DNA from: Agrypnia vestita
Lineage: Eukaryota > Arthropoda > Insecta > Trichoptera > Phryganeidae
Length of the DNA: 64,000 nt
Direction of reading: 5' to 3'
Assembly: GCA_016648135.1 (NCBI GenBank)
Contig: JADDOH010005130.1
Coordinates: 35,877 to 99,876 of the forward strand
Each line of letters starts with the position of its first letter. Position 1 is the stretch's first letter. The notes below the pieces were generated by a model, which was not told the DNA's origin, did not search any database, and was given only the letters and a program-made list of their open reading frames with translations. Shown piece after piece: positions 11,660-22,840 of this stretch. The translations under genes were made by a program, and so were the position numbers.

Positions 11660-11876
11660 TTCGTCATCGTGGTGTTCCATGTTTGAGTAGCTAGTTGGTT
11701 GTAGAATTTGCCTAGTGATCTGGTAGTCGGTGGTTCTAATCCCATTCTTGGACACCAGCAAGTTAGTTCTATATTCATAGCACAAGCGTTTAGCTTAGTT
11801 TAAAAATAGTTATAATATTGATGCGACACGTTTTCCATGTTTGCATCTCTATTTAAAAAAAATACGACGGCGATTT
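11660..11876 (+). mobile_element. tRNA-derived SINE-like element
   Basis: TAGCTAGTTGG (11688-11698) resembles a Pol III A box, and GGTTCTAATCC (11731-11741) matches a B box, with about 32 bases between them as in tRNA-derived SINE heads. The tail ends GCATCTCTATTTAAAAAAAA. The tail recurs on the minus strand at 8.76 kb, which supports a dispersed element. The left boundary is uncertain. Confidence 0.65.
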
Positions 11877-12999
11877 CAGAATACTCGTTGGCCATGTTTT
11901 GTATTTGGTTTAAATGGAGATTTGAAATGAGCTACCACCACAGTATTGTAGCAGTAGTAAGGATGAAACATAAAAGTTGATAATATTTATTTATATATTT
12001 AACACCCTTATGGGCTTATATAAATATACAGAATATAAATTTAAAAAATGACACAGATATATACAGTTAAAAGGTACAAGTAAAATAATAGAATTGTGTA
12101 AAATTAGATTTGTGTAAATTGCAGTTAAAAAATTCAAGTAACTCATATAGATTTGTGCAAAATAAAAAGAGAAGTTAAAGTAGTAAGAAGATATGATGTA
12201 TTAAATCAGGGTTGTCAATTTTATTATGAAGAAGTTTAAAAAGTACAAAAAAAAAAGAAAAATTGAATATGCTGCCAGAATGTTAATTTTAAGACACAAC
12301 GTAAAAAGCGAGTATAGTCTTTTGCGCTCTATATGCGCTATTTTACACATATATATTATCATTAATATTTTCAACACAATTACACGCTGGTACCTCACGT
12401 GATTTAGTTATTTTAATACTAAAAACTTTAAAATACCTTTAAACTTTAAAATATAAAATAATATTTGTTGAAAAAAATGACGCGGTAATTTATACTCATG
12501 GGATATGCATTTCCATATAACTAAGACATTGTTGTTGTAGCCTGGACTTGTGATAAAGGATCCCCTCGGCATTCTGACTTAGTTGTTGCTGCACCTCTCA
12601 CGAGCTTTATGATGGAAATGGTCCTATTCGAGAGGCGCATTCTCTCCCGCATACTTCGGAACTTAACACAGATAGGACTTCTGTGCAGTATTTAATGTAT
12701 TGGAGAGGACATACAGTACTGTGAACTTATCTTAAAAAATATATTTTTGGCACTTAGTGCTTTATTCATTTCCAGTATTAAATTATTCTTCTTTCATAAA
12801 GATTTAATAAGTTTATTAAACATAATAGGGAATCTAAGTTGAGTCGTTTTCGGGTATATTAAGTTTATAATTAATATAGCTTTGGAATTTGTCTTGAAAT
12901 CTTTCAAATATATGAGAGAGCATGTACTGAGAGAGAGAGAGAGACTGTAACGATTTAATAAACTCAACAAAACTCTTCACTGTTATACATTCAATATTC
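11877..12999. other. AT-rich stretch, no gene seen
   Basis: Mostly AT-rich, with a short (GA)n run near 12930-12945. A slightly GC-richer block at 12.54-12.70 kb may be old coding repeat DNA but I cannot place it. Confidence 0.4.
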
Positions 13000-13068
13000 A
13001 TACATTCAAACTGTTACTGTCACATGTAAAACGATGTTTTACATGTGACAGTAACAGTTTGAATGTAT
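13000..13068. repeat. perfect 33-bp hairpin, 3-nt loop
   Basis: The 33 bases at 13000-13032 (starting ATACATTCAAACTGTTACTG) are followed by GAT and their exact reverse complement at 13036-13068. Perfect pairing with a tiny loop suggests a recent inverted duplication rather than a miRNA precursor, which normally has mismatches and a larger loop. Confidence 0.9.
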
Positions 13069-13771
13069 TAAGGTTTCCAAAATATTTATACAAATCTATA
13101 AAGTATGGCATCGTTGCCGAAGTATCAGAAAATTTGGGGCACTACAGGTAAGAATATACGCTGATCAATATTAAATTCCTCTTGTTCAAATATTTAAAAA
13201 AATATTAGTCTATTGTATAGTCACAAACGAAAAGAATTATACAAATCAAAGGTTTTCCGAAACCTAGAACGGTTATATTTGAAATAACTAGAAACTCGTG
13301 AAGTGCACGGGAATAACCGGGAAGTTTCGAAAGAAAACATTTATTACAAATTGCGTCCGCGCACGAGGGAACAGTTTACTTTACGTTAAGCGAACCGGTA
13401 TTATTTGGTATTCGAACTGTGTTCCGAGTGAACATAAGACAAGTTCCAGTTAAGTTTGTGTTCAGTGACTTTATGTATTTAACTAATTTATTTTAAGGAT
13501 TTTATTTGGACCCAACCTCTGCAAATCCGTTACAATATGTAACCAAGAGAGAGGAGAAAAGCAACCTTTCTCAAAGGAACACAATGAACGTGAATTGGTT
13601 ATTTAGGTTAGAATAGAACGGAAAGAATTATTATTTTTTAAATTATTTAGTTTTACATAATTAAACAAAATTACACTCTTTTTTTGCAGAAACTGCAAAA
13701 TAATTCAGTGTTTAATTCATTGTTATCGATATTTTGAAATGGCTTCTTACATACCTCACCAGGTGTATGTA
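13069..13771. other. left flank of the tandem array, unassigned
   Basis: The segment 13.27-13.60 kb is GC-richer than its surroundings and has no long open frame. It could be the end of a retroelement or an untranslated exon, and nothing in it decides between them. Confidence 0.35.
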
Positions 13772-14110
13772 CTGTGATGATCCCGGTAGCCAGTAGGGTA
13801 TCCTAATCAAATCGAGCGGACTGTATTTAATGTCGAAATGATGTTCAATTAATATTATTAAGCATTTTATTGTATTTCAATAAAAATCGTTCTCCTGGTC
13901 ACGGTAAGCACTATGATGACCCAGGTAGATAGAGGGGTCTTCCAAATTATTAAAGTTTTCTAGATGTTCAAAAGATTAATTCAGTATTAGGATATACTAT
14001 AAAACGTAGCAGGATAATTTCCGCGAGTTGAAATTTAATTTTAGCTATTACGTTCAATTGATTTGCCAACTCCTGGCCGCGGCTAACAATGTGATGAATC
14101 CTATGGGGTG
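13772..14110. repeat. unit A sub-repeat cluster
   Basis: Three diverged copies, about 125-175 bp apart, of a block centred on CTCCTGGTCACGG followed by CACTGTGATGA and CCAGGTAGATAGAGGG. The CTGGTCA and TGACCCAG parts can pair as a short stem. Between them lies AATGTCGAAATGATGTTCAA. Confidence 0.75.
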
Positions 14111-15282
14111 ACCCGTCAAAAATACGTCGTGGAAAATAATATTAAATAATATAAATTTCATTGCAATGAATAAAGTCATTTGCCGTATGATGTTAGCGAA
14201 AATAGTTGTATGGCGCGGGTGGCAACGGCTGAGGTCGACAGATACGCTGTAACTATAAAAGGATCGCGGAATAAAATATTATACCTTCTTGAAATATTAT
14301 AAATAATGTATTCTATACAATATTAATACTCTGCCTGTGCTAACTATACATTTAACTAAAATATATATTATTAACTGGAAATAATTATTCTGTGAAAATT
14401 TCGCTTTTGAATGCAAAATTAACTAAAAATATTAACTAAAATATTTCTAACATCTTGGGTTCGCATACTATATTGAAAATACCTAATGCCCTTTGCATTT
14501 ACTAAGTATATTACCTAAATAGCCACAGCTATACCATCCTGTCCGTCAGGGACTAAACATAAAACATAGTTATATTTCTAAAAGTGCTACCTCTTACGCG
14601 ACAAAAATACCTATTGCAGTCGGGCTATGAATATGAACTATTTCCGCCTCATAATGGCGCCTGGAACCAATACTAAAAACCTCACTAGGAATAATAAATG
14701 CGACTAAATCTCGATAAATACAATATATACTATTCGTAATACGTCGTTGAATTGGCACATGATTCGTCTAATGGATGAAGGACCCCGTTGTGTATCGTAA
14801 TAACTTCAAATTCTTTTATAGGAGCAGTGTGGAAACAATTGCATAATATTACGTAATAAAAACATCTAACGAACCTAATAATCTATACATTTATGTTACA
14901 ATAAAATACGTTCACCAGAAGAATTCGTGTATTAGAAATAAAACATATCCGTTTGGAAACGACCCAATAAAATCAATCGAACGGCATAAAGAGGAGAAAT
15001 TCACATATTAAATAACACTGAAATTAATAATTTTAAACACTTTATATTAACATATTCTTACCTTGAATGGTGTCGTCTCAGACGTGTATGAACCTGTTCA
15101 TATTAATTCCGTGGGAAAATAATACATATATTTGCTATCTACGAAATACCACATTTTGAAGTGAAACTTCTTTATGAATAAATAGATAAGGTCTCGGGGA
15201 TGGTTTGCTTCGAAAGGATTCTACAACAGCCCGTGAGTTTATATGAAATAATAGTTTCTTTGAATGCTAATTTTGGTTTTTT

Positions 15283-16060
15283 AAACCCTCAGCATCTCTG
15301 CTGAGAGGGGTAGAGGCTCCGCGCCCGCCTAAACCCGGTGGCCGACTTCCTAAGTGACTAAACGGCCCCCCTTGTTCCTCCGGAACTTACTGCATCCCGA
15401 GACTCTATCTCTTCTTTACGAGATGTGATCCTGTGACGCCTCTCTTTTAGGCTTATGATTGAGATGTACGTACTCTTTTGGTACGAGTTTCTGATGATGT
15501 GTGTTGTCTTGAGGCGCCTTTCTTTTAGGCCGGTGTTTGAAGAATCATGTACTCTTTTGGTACGAATTGATGACGACATTAGCCTCCTTTGCGGGCATAG
15601 TCAGCGATGTTACAAATTATTGTGCAATCTCATTATGCCTTTTCAGAGCGGCGTCCCACGATTCTGCATCTTGCAACATTTACTTTGGACAAATGTTAGA
15701 GTGTTAGTAACATATTTATAATATCCCAGCTATTCCATATGAGTGAATGATTTTTATATTTATTCTGGCCCTGTCTTTCTTACAGAGGACGAAATAGAAG
15801 TTAACGTTTTCTATCAAGGTTTTACAGCATTCAAGCATGGAAATCCTTCCAAAGACAAAGGGAACCTTTTTGTTGGTTTAAGTAGTTTGCGCCAGATGAG
15901 GTTAGGTGGTCGGTTTATTGACGACCCCGAGCAACAAGGAGGACCCCGCCTTTAAGGGGCCCTGCAGGGGCTTGTGCGGGTTCCACGCCCAAGTGCCGGC
16001 AATCATCCACCCCTCAGCCAGCTAGGCTAACACAAACCAGATATCCCCAATCTTTAGTTA
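15283..16060. repeat. unit A conserved core with an open frame on each strand
   Basis: This is the GC-richest and best-conserved part of the unit. The plus strand holds a 70-codon frame (15743-15955, MNDFYIYSGPVFLTED to EQQGGPRL). It is identical in protein in all three units, and a TTTCTTACAG acceptor-like site lies inside its N-terminal part. The minus strand holds a 73-codon frame (15579 down to 15358, MSSSIRTKR to GGTRGAV) with two degenerate KERR-type repeats. These come from an approximately 77-bp internal duplication (AGGC, then GTACTCTTTTGGTACGA). I recognise neither protein, and a non-coding role is equally possible. A CTCAGCA/TGCTGAG stem lies at 15288-15305. Confidence 0.7.
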
Positions 16061-16600
16061 GATCTCCCCATTCTGTCCTTTACTCGTCATTCTGAAGCCG
16101 CTTATTAAGCTGAATATACCGAGGTACTCGATTCATAAAGAGTTAGTTGTAGACCGAGTGTAATGATTGCGCAATACCTACGCAATACAGTAATTATTAT
16201 AATGCTACTAAGTAATTCATATAGAACTCCGTGTATTCAATTTTCAGCATAAACTGTATGAAATTCGCTTTGCATAAAAATACATCCGTTTGGAACGGAA
16301 TTCTCGTACGATTTGAACCAATATCACACAAGCAATCGTGATATTTAATTACACATAATTATTCCGAACTCAAATATTCCCAAAATAAATACATTTCGAT
16401 AGTGAAAATAATTAATCGATAGATAATATAAATGTGTTCCTTAGCTGTTATACAGTGGCGGTATGATCCTCTCTTGGTACGATGAATGGTAGATTCCTCC
16501 ATACGTCCGGGCAGCAACTCCGTCCGCAAATGATGTTCTGGAACTCAGGGCTCCGTCGGTAGTCTGTTGGGCAGCGCTCCCGCTCGCAAGTCTGGTCTCG

Positions 16601-16794
16601 AACTGAAGGGGCTGAGTACATCGTTTCCTTTTATAGTAACGATTTCACCATACCTCTGAAATCCACGCTAGTGCAGTGACTCATCCTATGCCCGATGACC
16701 TCACCGCCGGCGCTCGCCATTGGCCGGATTCAGCCATCAGGACGGTCGCCTCCGGCTCAACCCGTCGAAGGCAAAGCGCGCCTGTGATTGGTCC
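16601..16794 (-). promoter_or_regulatory. unit A minus-strand Pol II-like promoter
   Basis: On the minus strand, in order: CCAAT box GGACCAATC (16794-16786), CCAAT box GGCCAATGG (16725-16717), AP-1-type TGAGTCA (16683-16677), TATAAAAGG (16635-16627), then TCAGTT, an initiator match whose A lies 31 bases from the start of the TATA box (16604). The arrangement is that of an RNA polymerase II core promoter with proximal elements. It would drive transcription leftward through the core. No expression evidence is available. Confidence 0.65.
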
Positions 16795-17924
16795 GTTTCG
16801 TTAAAATAATAGTTAAGCACCCGCTACACGCGAGACTTACTGTTCTGATTCATAAATAATAAAGGCTCGTTCGCACCTACTCACAAGGTCGAGTCTATTA
16901 GGATTGGCAAACGATATTAATTTAACACAGAATTATATCTATGGTATAATAAAGATCTAAGAAATATTACTTGTATAGCTGAATATTCAATATTTTGTTA
17001 GCCTCTTGTAATACATAGAATCTTAAGAAGAAATATATCAGGCTTTTACTTTTAAACGATTCCAAACAGAAGAAATATATTTTTGATGTCCATACTTGAC
17101 TTTTTTGAATATTATTATTTTAAGATTTTCTAAATTTATTAAATCTATCTCTATGTCGACCATCACAGCTTCCCCCTTATTTAGAGAGAGGAATGATCTA
17201 TCAGACCAAGCCTATCTGCTAAATAACCCAATAGGATAGTATATCTCGTGATACTTATCAAGAGTTTCTAAAATTCCTTTTAAAATAAATCGTTGTTCTT
17301 TCCTTTCCCCGCGTACTATATTTCTATTAGGGTAGAATTCCTTTTCAATGGAATCCTTTTTGTGTATTTAAAGCTACTGTAAACCATCTGCCTATCATTC
17401 AAATGAAAAGTGTACAACTAACATGAATATAAGAATTGCAAGCAAAATTGGACTGTATCTATTTTATTCAATTGATTGGAAAGGTTCGATTCTCCATAAT
17501 CGATTGAATGCCTCAGTAATCTCATCATTGTGTCTGCTAACCACTCAAGCGCCATTCTGTTATCAATAATCCATAAGACGCCCCTTCCCCCACTTTGTTA
17601 TGCTCCTTGCTTCCCTTACAATGGTACACTCCTAGAGTTCACCAACTCGCAACTCTATACTACTTTCTTATTCCCCCTTCCCCCAAACTATACAACCTCT
17701 TCTATCTGAAACTCGTATAGTCCTATTTTAACCGAGTGAATAGTCAACCGCATATTCCTACTATGATTGCAAACCACGACAAAATTAACTCTTGTACCCC
17801 ATCTGAGCTATGAACTCTATTCATATGCGCAATACATGTCCTCTTATGTAGAAACAGCCAATTGTCCTCAATATTCCACGTATACTGTAATGACTGCCAT
17901 AATTTATTGTTGGTGTAATATGAT

Positions 17925-19065
17925 GAAGAAGAAGAAGAAGAAGCCGCAAAAGTAGTGGATGACAACAGAAGAAGAAGAAAATGAATCCATTGAAAGGCAT
18001 AAGATAAAGAAGAAAAGTCACAACCGAGTGTAGTAATAGATAAAGACAAAGAAGAAGAAGTCGAAAGATATAAAATTAGAAGACGCGAATGTAGCAGTAG
18101 GCAAAGAACAAAAGAAGACGAAGATAAGACGTAGAAAACAGTCGAAAATTATAAGATATACGGAAGAAGACGACATGAATGTAGTTATAGGAAAAGAAGA
18201 AGAAGAAGAAGATGAAGAGAAGACGAAGAAAAACAGTTGATAAGTATAAGATAAACGGAAGAAGACCAAATGAATGTAGTTATAGGAAAAGAAGAAGAAG
18301 AAGAAGATGAAGAGAAGACGAAGAAAAACAGTTGATAAGTATAAGATAAACGGAAGAAGACGAAATGAATGTAGTTATAGGAAAAGAAGAAGAAGAAGAA
18401 AGAAAAGAGAAGAAAGAAGAAGAAGATGAAGAGAAGACGAAGAAAAACAGTTGATAAGTATAAGATAAACGGAAGAAGACGAAATGAATGTAGTTATAGG
18501 AAAAGAAGAAGAAGAAGAAAGTGGAGAAGCGAATAGGAAAGAAGAAAGAAGAGAATATGAAAAGAAGAAGAAGAAAGAAGAGAGAAGAAAGAAGAAGAAA
18601 AGAAGAAGAAAATAATGTAGTAATAGGAAAAGAAGAAGAAGAAGAAAAGGTAAAGAAGAAGAGAAGACGAAGAAAAGACGTAGAAAAACAGTCGAAAAGT
18701 TTAAGATAAATGGAAGGAGACGAAATGAATGTAGTAATAGAAAAAGAAGAAGAAGAAGAAAGTAGAGAAGCAGTCGAAAGATATACCATAAGACGAAAAA
18801 GTAGTTGCAAAGTATTGTAATAATTGCTATTTATAGAAGAGAAGGTATTTGAAAAGTAAAGCATAAACGGTATGTATTCAAAGAAGAAGACTAGAGTGAA
18901 CATAACCAAAAAAAAAAACCTTCGTACCGAAGAAGAAGAAGACGCTGTTGAAGTCAATATAAATAAAAAGGGGAAAGAAAATATATATATAACCGTTAGC
19001 ATATACGAATAAGAAGAAGACGAAGAAGAAGAAGAGGAAGAAAAGGATAGGAACAAACCCTTCGA
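17925..19065. repeat. unit A purine (GAA)-rich minisatellite
   Basis: About 1.1 kb with A+G strongly dominant on the plus strand. It contains repeated blocks of roughly 95-120 bp such as GTTGATAAGTATAAGATAAA, then CGGAAGAAGACGAAATGAAT, then GTAGTTATAGGAAAAG and (GAA)n. The long Ser/Phe-rich minus frames and Lys/Glu-rich plus frames are by-products of the repeat, so I do not call them genes. Mirror-symmetric purine tracts of this kind can form triplex DNA. Confidence 0.9.
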
Positions 19066-21239
19066 TAATTGTAGAACGTAAAAGTATGTATAACTTATTA
19101 TCCGTCTCAACTAACTTTCCAGCCAACCCTCAAGAGTGATATCTAAATACGACGCATGTTTGTAGAAGAAGTGCATCCAGATGTCAAGAAAGTTTCCCAT
19201 AACTATTCCTTACTAACCTGTCTTCCCCCAAATTGTTAAGCGTTTGTCAAATAATCAGGCGCGACTCCTCCGTATAACTGTAATATTATTCCTCCCAAAA
19301 CTTATTGAAAACCTAAAACAACTTTATTAATATGTTCCGTATTCATTATCCCCATACTTATATGTAACATAACATTATAAAATTTTAAAGTGTTCCTTTA
19401 ACAACGCGAACATGTTTAACGAAGTACACTGTTACAAATCAGAAGAGGTGAACCCTAATATCTGTACTAGCTGTAGTAGTCGTCACCAACACTGATATCC
19501 ACAGAAGATGTATGTGTGTAACTGAATCAAGAATTCCTAACGTATAATTCGGCTTGCTATACGACTGGAATCTATTCAAGATCCAAACGACTAATCTTCC
19601 TACCCTAATCTAAAAGTAATGGTCACGACGACGCATGAAGGTGGATGAATCTAATGATGATGCTATTATTATATAAAAAGGTTTTTTTCAAAGTCCTCCC
19701 GGTAAAATCTATTTTCAAAATTTTTTTTTCAAAATGTTCCAGAAGAATTCAAAAGCTCTCCTGAAAAATTTCTTTTTTTATTTTATTTTATCACTATTCA
19801 AAAGGATTTCTACATACACCCAATGTATAGTAAAAACAATAAATGCTTTATCAATCATAGCGTTACGACTTCTCAAAAACTTGAAGAAACTCACATATCG
19901 TTAATTCCGGATTTACTTTTGTATTATTTCCAAGAAGATTGCGCCCAAAACTAAAACAACCCTTATATAGATACGTACGAAATTTGAAGTAGTGAGATGT
20001 TTATTTCTACTCTGCCTATAAATAAGCTATATCAACGTATATTGTAATATAATATTTATTAATGAAGATAAAACAATTTCAATTAACGTTGCAATGAAGC
20101 GAAACAAAGGAATATATATAAAAAAAAACAAGTCCAATTTTTAATTATTCGTTACTAAGAGTATATATATATATTGCGCTCTCTATTACCGCTTCCTATA
20201 GACTAACACTAGCGAAGGCTCAAAACTTTCTCTGATTTCCGCTAGATGGCGGTAGTATGACCATTTTAATTCATATGCCAGGCCGTCTTGTAAATAAAAA
20301 TGGAAGCAATTTTATTCTTGTAATTCAAATCAAAATAATTTTTAGATCAAAACAAGAAACTCAAATAATTATTTCGTGCAACAATACGCGTCTGTGTTTA
20401 TATTACGAACAAGTCTATCAATCCTGCATACAACAAAGAAATTATAATTAGTTTGAATAACCAGAACCGTATATAACTGTGTATAACAATTAAGAACACA
20501 TTTAGATAATTAGAATAATTAAGAACCATAATAAATCAATGAAGGAAATTATTATTTTTTTTCAATTAATTCAGCAACATTGTAGATTGACATTTTATTT
20601 TTTTTTTTAGGACAATTTGTAATATAACCACTTTGACGATAAAAAGGTATCTCCGAAACATGCACGTGAAAGTTATCAAATAATATAAGTAGATTTGTAA
20701 GAATACTATAATCAATTAATTTTTTGTGTAATTATTATCTGTAAAAATTTAGCTGAATTTAAAGATCTTTTTTTTTCAAATATAGAAACCCTTTTAATAT
20801 CCATAAGACAAATATATAACAAGTGTGGATTTATTTAATTTACATTAACCTTAATTTAATTAAAATTAATTTATATTAATTTTTAATTATGAAACCAGAC
20901 GGATAATTATTAAAATATTTTTTGCATTTGTATCATAAAAGTACATAACCGAAAGAGAAAAGTAAATATTATAAAACATCGGATTTATAATTTTTTTTAT
21001 AAAATAAAATATATATCAAATGTTCTTTTCTTTTAGATTCATATATTCTCGTGTTTATATTTTCTACTAAATTGTTATCCGGTTTTTATATTTATTTTTA
21101 CTTTTATATTTTTCTGCTATTATTATTAATTACTATTGCATAACTCGTAAGCGAAAATATTTGCCACTGAACAGATTTTATCTAGCGTGGGTCAATTATT
21201 AGTTTATATTAATATAGGAAATTAAATTAAAACCGAATT

Positions 21240-21600
21240 TTAAGCTATCATAAACCCTCCGTGGCGCGCGCTGAAATCTGTCGCGGTGATCTGCCCGTAA
21301 TACAGGTGTGTATTTTTGCATTTCGGGCGCCGTGCGAATCCGTTTCAGTGGAGCAGCTAACTGTCCCTTCGTACTAGCCCGAGCGCGAAAGTCGAACTTG
21401 TTAAACCTTAAACCCTCAAACGTCTCCGGTCTATTTCGTGAACGCTCGCAGTCGGGCGGAACATGACCCGGGACGGTACTGTATGGGGAACCGTGTCGCG
21501 CGTGCTCTCCCATTACACAGCGCTCGCAAACCCGGCGGCTTGGGCCGTGTTCGGTGGTATATTTGCGAAACACAAACACAAATGCAATAATTAAAACCTT
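21240..21600. other. unit A GC-richer block
   Basis: A CpG-containing block (GTGGCGCGCGCTGAAATCTG, GCATTTCGGGCGCCGTGCG) in otherwise AT-rich DNA. A 126-codon minus frame (21579-21199) crosses it, but its relative in unit B has different reading and length, which argues against a conserved protein. It may be a promoter-like or CpG-rich regulatory patch. Confidence 0.4.
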
Positions 21601-22149
21601 TCAAACGTGAATCGTTTGAATCCTAACTACATATTTGTTATACTGCGATCCTCAAATCCCGATGGTCTTTTTTAGATTGTGACGGTGGCTTACTTGTGAG
21701 ATCGCATTCAAACAATTATTAAAATATTTTTCAAATGTGAATCATTTGAATTCAAACCACATAAAATGAATGAGATATGAATTAAATCACATATTCTATA
21801 AAATGGAGCAATACTTTTACAAAGAAACAGGCATTCCAAAATCGAACTAATATATCACAAGGACCAAAATTACTACAATAATTATCGTTCACAAAATATT
21901 AAATAATAAAAATGCCAACTGTCTATATGACAAACAACCTAAAGAAATTTCTAATACCTAGTATCACGTGTGTCTACAAATCTCAGTACGTGGTTCACGT
22001 AAATGCTCAATCTTTTTTCTTTGATGTCACGGACCGTGGTCCGCGATTGTTTAAATAAAACCGCTTTTATAATCAAATATTTTCTTTCATTTATAATATT
22101 AACTAAACCAAAATGATTTTATTACTATGCAAATGAGTCCAACGAATAC

Positions 22150-22840
22150 GCTCCTGTCTGGTCACCGGCACCACTGTAATGATCCAAGTAGATAGAGGGT
22201 ATCCTAATCAAATCGAGCAGACTGTATTTAATGTCGAAATGATGTTCAATTAATATTATAAAGCATTTTATTGTATTTCAATATAAATCGTTCTCCTGGT
22301 CACGGCACCACTGTGATGTGCCACGTAGATAGAGGGGTCCTAATCATAAGACGGTATTTCTAGAGATGCTTTCTATTATATGAAAAATATTATTCAGTCG
22401 TAAAATAGTTGACGCGAGTTTAATTTTATTATTATATTTTTCATTTCGACCTCCTGGTCGCGGACAACCACTGTAGTGATCCATCTAGATAGTGGGTATC
22501 CTAATCAAATCGAGCAGACTGTATTTAATGTCGAAATGATGTTCAATTATTATTATAAAGCATTTTATTGTATTTCAATATAAATCGTTCTCCTGGTCAC
22601 GGTAAGCACTGTGATGACCCAGGTAGATAGCGGGCCCTAATCAAATCGGGTCTTGATACATTTAATAATAATTTAGTATAGCTCCTGGTCCGGCACCAGA
22701 GTTAGACATCCCATGGGGTGTGTGTTGAATATATAAGGCGAAGCAAATCTATAATACAAATCATTCCATTGCAAATCACTGTAAATCATATTCTTTTCAC
22801 GGCTAACGATGTAAGATGACCCTAATGTGGGTCCTACTAA
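22150..22840. repeat. unit B sub-repeat cluster
   Basis: At least five copies of the CTGGTC-ACGG / CACTGT-TGATCCA / GTAGATAG-GGG block at about 22.15, 22.29, 22.45, 22.59 and 22.68 kb, separated by near-identical AATCGAGCAGACTGTATTTA segments. There are more copies than in A, so copy number here is variable. Confidence 0.8.

Larger units (their letters stand above)
13772..22173. repeat. tandem array unit A (about 8.4 kb)
   Basis: First full copy of the array. Order left to right: sub-repeats (13.77-14.11), AT-rich zone, minus-strand splice-donor-like site CAAG/GTAAGAATA (exon end at 15062), conserved core (15.28-16.06), minus-strand promoter (16.60-16.80), AT-rich zone with a GTCGACCATCACAGC word (17.16), purine tract (17.92-19.07), AT-rich 3-kb zone, GC-richer block (21.24-21.60). 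Every part reappears in the same order in unit B. A lacks about 185 bp present in B and C at 25.02-25.20 and 33.86-34.03 kb, and about 240 bp present in B at 26.53-26.77 kb. Confidence 0.95.

Noticed and set aside
13000..13068. miRNA precursor
   Set aside because: Pairing is perfect over 33 bp with a 3-nt loop. Animal precursors usually have mismatches and a larger terminal loop.
18280..19110. Long Ser/Phe-rich minus-strand open frame (276 codons) and its twin in unit B
   Set aside because: It is the complement of a GAA-rich minisatellite. Repeat composition explains the lack of stops, several frames are open at once, and there is no domain or codon structure.
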